A stretch of DNA of 5,022 bases from Planctomycetota bacterium. Its GTDB lineage: Bacteria; Planctomycetota; Phycisphaerae; Sedimentisphaerales; Anaerobacaceae. The DNA is taken from the NCBI GenBank assembly GCA_017885385.1, contig JAFNGF010000028.1, forward strand, positions 1,717 to 6,738, read 5' to 3'. The translations under genes and the position numbers were made by a program. The notes under the pieces are model-generated. The model did no database searches, had not been told where the DNA came from, and saw nothing but the letters and a program-made list of their open reading frames with translations. Below, piece after piece: positions 1 to 5,022 of this stretch. Position 1 is the stretch's first letter. Each line of letters starts with the position of its first letter.

Positions 1-1314
1 GATGGCATTGGCGATATCGTCCATATCCTCTTTGCTTCCCAGCAGTGGGCCCGTGGCCCAAATCATCACCATCTCCTGACAAACCTGGTCGCATCTGGGA
101 CAGTTGTTCTCCTGGCGATATCTTTGAAGCCTCTCCGGGGCAAACATTTTCTGATAAACCTTCGAATTCAATATGTGCTCTGTCCACGGTTCCCTATGTA
201 ATCCCTGCCCTATATATCCATCGAGACTGACACCCTCGGCACGGAGTGCCTTGAGAAACTTGCTGCGATCCGCATTGTTGAAGTGTTCTTTTCGATACGT
301 CATTGCATAGATGTAAAAAGAGCCACTGGCCGTACCTTCGTAGAGTTTCTGGGCAGCGATACCCGGAATATCTTTGAGCCGCGAGGTCAGATAGGCAGCA
401 TTTTGATTGCGGTGGGCGAAGCGTTCTTCCACACCAGGCAACTGGCCAAGTAAGACAGCCGCTTCAAACTCATTCATCCGGTATTTAGGTCCCGCTACTT
501 CGGTGCGTCCCCGGCGAGATGTCCCGTGGTTATGGACGGTATAGCATTTGTCCATAAGCTCTTCATCGTTTCCAATTATTCCGCCGCCCTCTCCACAGGC
601 GATTGTCTTACTGGACTGAAAGCTGAAACAACCGACATCGCCGATCGTTCCCAGCTTTTTGCCTTTATACTCGGCCAGGTGCGCCTGAGCGGCATCTTCG
701 ATCACCCTTAGATTGTGCTTTTTGGCAATCTCCATGATCCTGGACATATCGCAAGGTTGGCCCATCATGTGCACGGGCATAATCGCCTTGGTGTTTTCGG
801 TAATTCTCTTTTCTACCTCGTTGGGATCAAGTTGATAAGATTCCCGATCCAAATCAGCCAGAACAGGCAGAGCCCTTGCCGACAGAATGGATGCGATAGT
901 CCCAGGATCGGTATAGGGTGAGGTGATGACTTCATCGCCGGGGCCAATTCCAAGCGCTTCCACGCAAGTGTGCAATGCCTGAGTGCCGGAGCCTGTAGCA
1001 ACGCAGAACTTCGTCCCCAGCAATTGGGCAAACTTCTTTTCAAATGTGGGCACGGTACCTGACTCGGATTGAATTCTACACCATATCCTGCTCTTTGTGG
1101 TCTTGACTATCGAGTCTATGACATTTTCATCCCAGTACGGCCAGTTGGGCCAGCTCTTGTTCTTTCTTACAGGTTCACCGCCAAGGATTGCAAGCTTAGT
1201 TGCCTTCTTAGCGATGTTTCCATAAGCAGGTATTGTCCTTGAGGCAACCGCTGCAAGAGAGCCTGCCGATGCCGCGGCTATGAATTGCCGTCTGGTTAAA
1301 TCGTTCGTATTCAT
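1..1314 (-). CDS. Tat-signal DegT/DnrJ/EryC1/StrS-family PLP aminotransferase (3' end cut by window)
   Basis: Reading the minus strand from the ATG at 1314-1312 gives 438 codons without a stop up to the window edge. Residues 1-32 form a twin-arginine signal: TRRQF at 7-11, then the Ala-rich stretch FIAAASAGSLAAVA, then a polar region. The rest is a fold-type I PLP enzyme of the DegT/DnrJ family. It shows GSGTQAL (108-114, phosphate side), DEVITSPYT (127-135), IEDAAQAH (205-212, with D207 expected to bind the pyridine nitrogen), SFQSSKTIACGEGG (231-244, with K236 as the expected Schiff-base lysine), HNHG (261-264) and YRMNEFEAA (278-286). The family usually transaminates keto-sugar nucleotides or dehydrates related sugars; this substrate is unknown. 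Export via Tat would fit a protein that folds around its cofactor first. The start is firm: an in-frame TGA lies five codons upstream (1329-1327), and AAAGGG sits 7 bases before the ATG. Family C-termini resemble MDDIANAI plus a few residues, so little is missing. The family is certain; the export and the role are inferred. Confidence 0.95.
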   Translation of the reverse strand, partial: MNTNDLTRRQFIAAASAGSLAAVASRTIPAYGNIAKKATKLAILGGEPVRKNKSWPNWPYWDENVIDSIVKTTKSRIWCRIQSESGTVPTFEKKFAQLLGTKFCVATGSGTQALHTCVEALGIGPGDEVITSPYTDPGTIASILSARALPVLADLDRESYQLDPNEVEKRITENTKAIMPVHMMGQPCDMSRIMEIAKKHNLRVIEDAAQAHLAEYKGKKLGTIGDVGCFSFQSSKTIACGEGGGIIGNDEELMDKCYTVHNHGTSRRGRTEVAGPKYRMNEFEAAVLLGQLPGVEERFAHRNQNAAYLTSRLKDIPGIAAQKLYEGTASGSFYIYAMTYRKEHFNNADRSKFLKALRAEGVSLDGYIGQGLHREPWTEHILNSKVYQKMFAPERLQRYRQENNCPRCDQVCQEMVMIWATGPLLGSKEDMDDIANAI

Positions 1315-1370
1315 TTCCAGACCCTTTCACTTGGCGTTCTTTCCAAACATGACATTAGGCACAAGATTTC

Positions 1371-1400
1371 ATTGTAATCTCGCGCTGTGCTGGATGTCAG
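1371..1400 (-). promoter_or_regulatory. Candidate sigma70-type promoter of the aminotransferase gene
   Basis: On the minus strand CTGACA (1400-1395) is followed after 18 bases by TACAAT (1376-1371). Each matches five of six bases of the TTGACA and TATAAT consensus. A transcript would begin near 1364, giving a leader of about 50 bases with AAAGGG at 1327-1322 before the ATG at 1314. This is by eye only; a chance match is possible in AT-rich spacer DNA. Confidence 0.45.
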
Positions 1401-1472
1401 CGGAAAAAGTGCCACGGGCAAGTAATTGTGCTTTATCCAGTTACACTGACAAAGGTCTTTAAACAACAAGAG

Positions 1473-1505
1473 CTCTGCGAACTCAGCCTTCTCCGCGGTG
1501 AAAAA
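1473..1505 (+). repeat. 33-base dispersed repeat, copy A (CTCTGCG...TTCTCCGCGGTGA)
   Basis: Aligned without gaps to copy C at 1760-1792, it matches at 25 of 33 positions. Both ends are well conserved (CTCTGCG and TTCTCCG[C/T]GGTGA) and the middle 9 bases are variable. On the other strand it reads as the 'ACCGCGGAGAAGG...CGCAGAG' type of dispersed repeat common in environmental bacterial genomes. That last recognition is from memory. Confidence 0.6.
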
Positions 1506-1510
1506 TACAA

Positions 1511-1626
1511 ATTGGCTTTGATTGGCTTTGTTTTTGCCAAGCTGATAGAGCCACAGATTTTCGTATGCCTTTGTATTATAAGGGCTTACAGTCATTTGGC
1601 CTTTTCGGAAATTGGCTTTGTTTTGC
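1511..1626 (-). repeat. Planctomycete-type 'NKANF' dispersed repeat with 30-codon period
   Basis: On the minus strand this reads QNKANFRKGQMTVSP... followed by KNKANQSQF. The 14-base core ATTGGCTTTGTTTT (plus-strand form) occurs exactly at 1521-1534 and 1611-1624, 90 bases apart and so in the same frame 30 codons apart. An extra ATTGGCTTTG sits in tandem at 1511-1520. I recall many short hypothetical ORFs in Phycisphaerae and related Planctomycetota with this same NKANF/NKPNQSQF pattern between genes. I take it as a dispersed repeat that happens to stay open, not as a protein. Its function is unknown. Confidence 0.6.
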
Positions 1627-1701
1627 ATAATACACTCAAAATGCTCGCCGCTTTTTGCTCTGATTAGCCTGCATTCGGCATTAACCGCAGAGATCGCCAA
1701 G

Positions 1702-1713
1702 ACCGCGGAGAAG
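1702..1713 (-). repeat. Inverted partial copy (copy B) of the 33-base repeat
   Basis: ACCGCGGAGAAG here is the exact reverse complement of CTTCTCCGCGGT at 1488-1499 in copy A. The surrounding AACCGCAGAGATC (1683-1695) carries the other conserved piece (CTCTGCGGTT on the minus strand), but the order of the two pieces is swapped relative to A and C. Together with copy A it makes a 12-base inverted repeat enclosing 1500-1701, where the NKANF repeat lies. Confidence 0.5.
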
Positions 1714-1759
1714 ATAGAGATTGTATTGCTTTGCTGTGCCATGAGTTACACGCCTTTTT

Positions 1760-1792
1760 CTCTGCGGGTTGCGCGTTCTCCGTGGTGAGAAA
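1760..1792 (+). repeat. 33-base dispersed repeat, copy C
   Basis: This is a direct copy of the repeat at 1473-1505, 287 bases downstream, with 25 of 33 identities. CTCTGCG at the left and TTCTCCGTGGTGA at the right are the conserved ends. It lies just upstream (minus-strand sense) of the start of the spurious 143-codon reading frame. Confidence 0.55.
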
Positions 1793-1847
1793 CATGGATT
1801 TGGGAGTTGCCGGCCATGAGAAAAGCCTTTCTGATTTTCTCCCTACG

Positions 1848-1873
1848 GACCTGTCCTGAGCAGGGTCGAAGGG
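1848..1873. repeat. Dispersed 'CCTGAGCAGGGTCGAAGGG' repeat
   Basis: GACCTG (1848-1853) pairs with CAGGGTC (1861-1867) with one bulged base, followed by GAAGGGTC. This is the widespread intergenic sequence that produces spurious 'LSRVEG' or 'ELVEG' translations in many environmental genomes (recognised from memory). No role can be read from it. Confidence 0.45.
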
Positions 1874-1997
1874 TCGGGATTTTCGATATTTACTACGAAC
1901 GATGAACTATGAACTTTCTTATATTGTGATTCTAATCCATTATTTACGCACATATTATACCCAGAAATCGCTTCGGCGTCAAATAGAATTTCATGTT

Positions 1998-2032
1998 AAC
2001 CACTGATTAACGCGGATTAGCACGGATGAAAG
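1998..2032. repeat. Degenerate 10-base tandem repeat (CACTGATTAA / CGCGGATTAG / CACGGATGAA)
   Basis: Three consecutive 10-base units at 2001-2010, 2011-2020 and 2021-2030 share a C-x-C-x-GAT-x-A pattern, allowing for a shift of one base in the GGAT core. With its flanks the stretch is the 'AACCACTGATTAACGCGGATTAG' type of dispersed repeat found between genes in several bacterial phyla (from memory). Non-coding. Confidence 0.5.
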
Positions 2033-2047
2033 AAAATAATGGGTAGG

Positions 2048-2067
2048 ATGGGCAACTTGTTGCCCAT
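2048..2067. repeat. Short palindrome ATGGGCAAC-TT-GTTGCCCAT
   Basis: This is a perfect 9-base inverted repeat with a 2-base centre, preceded by GGGTAGG. The whole motif (GGGTAGGATGGGCAAC...) looks like another known class of intergenic dispersed palindrome. There is no T-run, so it is not a standard terminator. Confidence 0.5.
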
Positions 2068-2110
2068 GCGGTGGCTTGATTTTGTTTTTCCCCTCCTCCG
2101 AAGCATGTCC

Positions 2111-2199
2111 CTTCAACAGAGTTTACCCTGAGCGTAGCCGAACGGGTTCAGGGCAGCCCCCGCGAAAGCGGGGGCGAATGGGCCAGACTCTGTTGTGAA
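2111..2199. repeat. Nested inverted repeats able to form a three-way junction
   Basis: The outer arms CAACAGAGT (2114-2122) and ACTCTGTTG (2187-2195) are perfect complements; TTC/GAA extends them past one bulged base. Inside lie two more hairpins. CCCTGA (2126-2131) pairs with TCAGGG (2148-2153). CCCCCGC (2157-2163) pairs with GCGGGGG (2168-2174) around a GAAA tetraloop. The inner parts look like common dispersed palindromes, and the outer arms suggest one was inserted inside another or that the unit moves as a whole. It could be a REP/MITE-like element or a structured RNA. No transposase is in the window. Confidence 0.6.
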
Positions 2200-2211
2200 T
2201 TAGCTACGTAG

Positions 2212-2229
2212 GGTGCGATATTTCGCACC
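2212..2229. repeat. Hairpin GGTGCGA-TATT-TCGCACC
   Basis: A perfect 7-base stem with a 4-base loop lies 17 bases upstream of the methyltransferase -35 candidate. On the plus strand it is followed by ATTAAAA rather than a T-run, so terminator function is unlikely. It may be an operator or another dispersed palindrome ('GTAGGGTGCGAT...' type). Confidence 0.4.
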
Positions 2230-2245
2230 ATTAAAATTGATGTGC

Positions 2246-2274
2246 TTGCTCTGAGCAGCGGCAGCGGGTATAAT
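2246..2274 (+). promoter_or_regulatory. Candidate sigma70-type promoter of the methyltransferase gene
   Basis: A perfect TATAAT (2269-2274) lies 17 bases after TTGCTC (2246-2251). The -10 is ideal and the -35 keeps only TTG. Initiation near 2281 would give a leader of about 200 bases before the methyltransferase ATG, long enough for a small upstream ORF and the hairpin at 2357-2374. Assigned by eye. Confidence 0.45.
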
Positions 2275-2341
2275 ACAAAATAGAAACCTTGAGGCAGCGT
2301 CCGAAGGAGTAAGCCCCCCTCGGGTTCGAAGAAGAAAATAG

Positions 2342-2500
2342 ATGAGCATCCCTAATTATTCGACAGGTCGAATACTGACGGAAGGGAACCGAAGACCTGA
2401 AAAAGCTCCAAATGCAAGGAAGAGAAAAGAAATAGCCAGTTTGAACCCAAGAGGCCACCTAAAAAGCGGAAAAGTACAATGTCCTCTTTTAGACCCATGA
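2342..2500 (+). CDS. Possible 52-residue basic leader ORF overlapping the methyltransferase start (doubtful)
   Basis: The ATG at 2342 opens 52 codons ending in TGA at 2498-2500, starting MSIPNYSTGRILTEGNRRP and ending PLLDP. It overlaps the first 22 bases of the methyltransferase gene in another frame. About a fifth of its residues are Lys or Arg. Upstream purine-rich GAAGAAGAAA could act as a weak ribosome-binding site. The same frame is also open from 2255 to a TAG directly before the ATG (2339-2341), but contains no start codon there. I recognise no family. It could be a translational-coupling leader, a small regulator, the remnant of an older gene, or chance. Confidence 0.3.
   Translation: MSIPNYSTGRILTEGNRRPEKAPNARKRKEIASLNPRGHLKSGKVQCPLLDP
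2357..2374 (+). promoter_or_regulatory. Leader hairpin TATTCGA-CAGG-TCGAATA
   Basis: This is a perfect 7-base inverted repeat with a CAGG loop in the methyltransferase leader. It carries two of the three TCGA sites found at 2326-2371. It could be an operator for a controller protein or an RNA hairpin affecting translation; the sequence does not decide. Confidence 0.3.
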
Positions 2501-4977
2501 TTGATTTCGCACACCGATGGGATCCTGCGAGCGGCGTCTCATGGGCCATGCTGCTTGGCATGGTTCACGTGCCGATGTTTGGTGCGCGCAAGGCTCCAAA
2601 GGCCGCTGAAGAGACTGCCATCCTTCTCGACGGTTCCAGAGGCAGCTTTGCGTTCTTGCGAACGGACGACGCGAGCTTCGCCGAGACGATGCACCCCTTG
2701 TCTTGGTCCTGGTCTTCCTGTGTCAGGCACATTGTAACCGTCTTGCCCGGCAGGGAACGGATGTACGTCAGGCGCTGGGACGACCCGCAAACCATCTCGA
2801 AGTTTGAGATGCCGCGACAGGGCATGGGGGCGGTTTCCCTCCTCGAAAAGATAGAGACCGCTGCCGAGCCGAGGCGGCCAAACGTTGTCCGCCATGTTCT
2901 TGAACCATTCCGCCAGATTCGTTCACGTATCGGCGGGAATGACTCGCTCTTGGCGGTGCAACTCCTGAATGGTCTTTTGCTCGTGGCCGAGGTAGCGCAA
3001 AAGCGTGCCCCTGCAAGTGACATTGGAGCCATCAGAACCTTCGGCGATGCGTTCAAACTGCTGTCTGAAAAAGACCGTGAGCTCTGTGGGGTGGTGGACA
3101 TTCCGCGCAAGATCGCTGCTCTTGATGCGAGAGACCTAGTTCGAAGCATGGTGGACCCTGATCCCTATACTGGGTGCAAGTTGTACCCGACCCTTTTGTT
3201 CAGACATGCTGCCAGCCGACTCTACCAAGAAGCTCATCTGGAGATTGAGAGGAATCCACAAGGCTACTTTCCCGGCTTTGAGCCGACTCACGAACCCGTC
3301 GGTGCGTCGTCGCGGCGCGACGTTCGCTTCACGCCACCCAATCTGGCGAGGGCTCTGGTTCAGAAGGCTTTGGACGCAATGCCGGACCAGAGACGGAGTC
3401 TGACCGTTCTTGATCCTGCATGTGGCTCAGGCGTATTCTTGGTCGAAGCGATTCGCGAACTCACCTCTGATGGCGGCGCGCGTGGCCATAAGATCAGAGC
3501 GGTGGGATACGATATCAGCGACATCTCCGAGTACACGACCCGCTTCTGTTTGCAGTACGCCACACACAACGCTCTCGCTTCCCGTGACGTGCAGACGGAG
3601 GTGATAAGACGCGATTCGCTTGACCATCCTTGGGTGAACGCGGACATCATCCTAATGAATCCACCGTTCATTCCATGGGAGCGACTGTCTTCCGACCAGC
3701 GCCAAAAGGTCAGCAATGCACTCGGCGATACCGCCCAGCAACGGCCCGATATTGCAATGGCTTTCGTAACCAAGGCTGTGCGTTCTTTGAAACCTGGTGG
3801 TGTTCTTGGCTGTATATTACCCGCATCGCTCTTAACCAGCCGAACTGGACTCTCATGGCGGAAGCAGCTCAGCGAACAGGGTAGTCTTCAACTGCTCGGC
3901 CGCTTTGAAGGCTACAAGTACTTCCCGACTTCGCTGGTCGAGACAGCATTCATCATTTATCAAAAGAATTCTGGAAGCAAACACACAGCCAGACCGGTCG
4001 AAGTGCTCATATCCAACGAAGGCTCCGAGGATGCTGCTCTTCGTGCCCTGCGACTTGAATACGACGCTACCCTCGGGATCAAAGGCGTTGAGCGTTTTCG
4101 ACGCCCAGCTCAGGCGTTTGTGCCTGAGAGTTGGAGGCCTTTGCGGCAAAAGGCGTATGATGAGAAGGATCGCATTGCAGCCTTGACATTACCGCGGGTG
4201 GGCGACCTGTTTGCCATCAGACAAGGCGTGCGTCTGGGACACTCAGTCTTCCTTCTTCGCGACAGCCAGTACAAGGAACTAGATCGCGGGGAGAAGCAGT
4301 TCTTTCGCCCTGCCGCTGGCGGCGGAGGCATACGGAACGGGCAGCTACACAGGCGAGCGTACGTGTTCTACCCGTACGCCACCGACGGCTCAGCCCTGAT
4401 GGAAAGCGAGGCGGAACTGCAGTCCAGAATGCCGACATACTATTGCAGATACCTCGCCCCAGTCAAACAGAAGCTTGCTGCCAGAAAGGGGTATGACACT
4501 ACATGGTGGGAGCTATATCGCAAACGATCTTGGCAAACCACCCTATCGCCACGCCTTGTCTCAACCTATTTTGGCGAGAGTGGTAGCTTTGCTTTCGACG
4601 AAACCGGACAATATGTTACCGTCAATGGTCATGCGTGGTTTTGGGCCAAGGAGACAGTCGCTTTGTCTGGAGATACCCAGGTTCCCTTTGAGCAAACACC
4701 GGCTGTTTGGGCTTATCTGGCGATCCTGAACAGCAAGGTGTTCGAGGAGATCATGTCACTGTTCTCTGTGCGGCTGCAGGGCGGACAGATCCGCCTCGAA
4801 GCCCGTTTTCTGTCCCAGGTGCCGCTGCCAGACGTGACTGATGAGACGAGTTGCCCTGCAAGAGTTGTGAAGGATATTGTTGAGTTTGGCAAGGCGATTC
4901 ATGCTGGAGAGCTTAGGGCAGTTGCGCCTGATCTCGACAAACATGTGTCGCTGCTCTATGGGCTTGAGCAAGGATAG
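2479..4977 (+). CDS. N6-adenine DNA methyltransferase, Eco57I/TaqI-like, of a putative restriction-modification or defence system
   Basis: This 832-residue protein would transfer a methyl group from S-adenosylmethionine to an adenine N6 in a specific DNA site. Motifs run in gamma-class order: FTPP (284-287, motif X region), LDPACGSGVF (311-320, motif I, AdoMet binding), GYD (343-345, acidic motif II), RDSL (378-381, motif III), ILMNPPF (391-397, catalytic motif IV with N394), KPGG (438-441) and FPTSLVET (482-489). From about 570 a target-recognition region starts (GDLFAIRQGVRLG, 575-587) and ends with LNSK (750-753) and RLQGGQIRLEARFL (765-778), as in Eco57I/TaqI-type enzymes. Residues 1-280 match nothing I know, and I see no clear PD-(D/E)XK or HNH motif there, so cleavage by this protein alone is not supported. 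The ATG at 2479 is the first start after an in-frame TGA at 2398-2400; the ribosome site (GCGGAAAAG) is weak. A next gene follows closely. The adenine methylase call is firm; the system type is open. Confidence 0.93.
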   Translation: MSSFRPMIDFAHRWDPASGVSWAMLLGMVHVPMFGARKAPKAAEETAILLDGSRGSFAFLRTDDASFAETMHPLSWSWSSCVRHIVTVLPGRERMYVRRWDDPQTISKFEMPRQGMGAVSLLEKIETAAEPRRPNVVRHVLEPFRQIRSRIGGNDSLLAVQLLNGLLLVAEVAQKRAPASDIGAIRTFGDAFKLLSEKDRELCGVVDIPRKIAALDARDLVRSMVDPDPYTGCKLYPTLLFRHAASRLYQEAHLEIERNPQGYFPGFEPTHEPVGASSRRDVRFTPPNLARALVQKALDAMPDQRRSLTVLDPACGSGVFLVEAIRELTSDGGARGHKIRAVGYDISDISEYTTRFCLQYATHNALASRDVQTEVIRRDSLDHPWVNADIILMNPPFIPWERLSSDQRQKVSNALGDTAQQRPDIAMAFVTKAVRSLKPGGVLGCILPASLLTSRTGLSWRKQLSEQGSLQLLGRFEGYKYFPTSLVETAFIIYQKNSGSKHTARPVEVLISNEGSEDAALRALRLEYDATLGIKGVERFRRPAQAFVPESWRPLRQKAYDEKDRIAALTLPRVGDLFAIRQGVRLGHSVFLLRDSQYKELDRGEKQFFRPAAGGGGIRNGQLHRRAYVFYPYATDGSALMESEAELQSRMPTYYCRYLAPVKQKLAARKGYDTTWWELYRKRSWQTTLSPRLVSTYFGESGSFAFDETGQYVTVNGHAWFWAKETVALSGDTQVPFEQTPAVWAYLAILNSKVFEEIMSLFSVRLQGGQIRLEARFLSQVPLPDVTDETSCPARVVKDIVEFGKAIHAGELRAVAPDLDKHVSLLYGLEQG

Positions 4978-4986
4978 ATACGGCCT

Positions 4987-5022
4987 ATGCCTGGAAGGGG
5001 AACAATAGGTGCCTACCACAAT
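4987..5022 (+). CDS. Start of a downstream gene, cut by the window end
   Basis: Two starts are possible. The ATG at 4987, 9 bases after the methyltransferase stop, reads MPGRGTIGAYHN and is open to the edge. The GTG at 5009-5011, in a different frame, reads MPTT and has the better ribosome site: GGAAGGGGA (4993-5001), with 8 bases between the last G of GGGG and the GTG. Either way the spacing suggests co-transcription with the methyltransferase, where one would expect a nuclease, helicase or other defence partner. Too short to identify. Confidence 0.4.
   Translation, partial: MPGRGTIGAYHN

Larger units (their letters stand above)
1315..2478. other. Gene-poor, repeat-rich spacer between divergent genes
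   Basis: No ORF here has recognisable protein character. The longest, 143 codons on the minus strand (1742-1311), is built from dispersed repeat sequence. It contains the aminotransferase promoter candidate and ends in a 4-base ATGA overlap with that gene, so I treat it as non-coding. The stretch collects several unrelated short repeats and inverted repeats (listed separately) as well as the two divergent promoters. Such mosaics are typical of large, repeat-decorated genomes of uncultured bacteria. I see nothing specific in about 1627-1680, 1793-1847 or 1915-1997. Confidence 0.7.

Noticed and set aside
1428..1667. 79-codon plus-strand ORF in the spacer
   Set aside because: It is the antisense reading of the same repeats, with no ribosome site or protein-like pattern.
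1311..1742. 143-codon ORF on the minus strand that ends in an ATGA overlap with the aminotransferase
   Set aside because: Its translation is made of dispersed-repeat sequence (NKANF, CTCTGCG/CTCCGCGG types), it has no domain character, and the best promoter for the aminotransferase lies within it.
1473..1792. Repeats considered as a CRISPR array
   Set aside because: The copies are imperfect, in mixed orientation and irregularly spaced, with no uniform spacers.
2157..2174. GC-rich GAAA-loop hairpin considered as an intrinsic terminator
   Set aside because: There is no T-run on either strand next to the stem, and no gene ends nearby.
2212..2229. GTGCG resembling the 5' end of a group II intron
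   Set aside because: The bases are one arm of a short hairpin, and no domain V or reverse transcriptase gene is present.
2322..2332. GGGTTCGAAG resembling a tRNA T-loop
   Set aside because: The flanks do not form a 5-base T stem, and no acceptor or anticodon arm can be built around it.
2565..3149. 194-codon minus-strand ORF inside the methyltransferase gene
   Set aside because: It is a shadow of a strongly coding GC-rich frame on the other strand; the sense protein carries the conserved motifs.

Overview
The window holds two real protein genes facing away from each other, the first bases of a third, and a gene-poor spacer of about 1.16 kb between the first two. The best guess for the source is an uncultured Planctomycetota-like bacterium, probably a metagenomic contig. 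That rests on two things: a twin-arginine signal on a DegT-type aminotransferase, and a spacer packed with short dispersed repeats. One of these reads 'NKANFRKGQM...NKANQSQF' on the minus strand, which I recall from spurious ORFs in Phycisphaerae/Sedimentisphaerales genomes. The placement comes from memory, not from a search.

Positions 1-1314 (minus strand): a DegT/DnrJ/EryC1/StrS-family PLP-dependent enzyme. It is open from its ATG to the window edge, 438 codons with no stop, and lacks only its last residues. It starts with a Tat-type signal and keeps the catalytic lysine and the cofactor-binding aspartate. A sigma70-like promoter lies about 57 bases upstream.

Positions 1315-2478: no convincing long gene. 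The stretch is a mosaic of dispersed repeats and small inverted repeats: a 33-base repeat in two direct copies plus an inverted partial copy, the NKANF repeat, 'GAGCAGGGTCGAAGGG'-type sequence, a degenerate 10-base tandem repeat, and several hairpins. One hairpin cluster (2111-2199) can fold as a three-way junction. A second promoter candidate (2246-2274) and a leader of about 200 bases, with a possible 52-codon ORF, precede the next gene.

Positions 2479-4977 (plus strand): a complete 832-residue N6-adenine DNA methyltransferase with motif X-like FTPP, motif I DPACGSG and motif IV NPPF. It has a C-terminal target-recognition region of the Eco57I/TaqI type and about 280 N-terminal residues I cannot assign. 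It looks like the modification (or modification plus specificity) subunit of a restriction-modification or related defence system. A further gene seems to start within 10-32 bases of its stop codon and leaves the window, so the partner genes probably lie just downstream.

The aminotransferase and the methyltransferase have no evident functional link. The repeat-rich spacer looks like a boundary between a metabolic gene and an accessory defence island.
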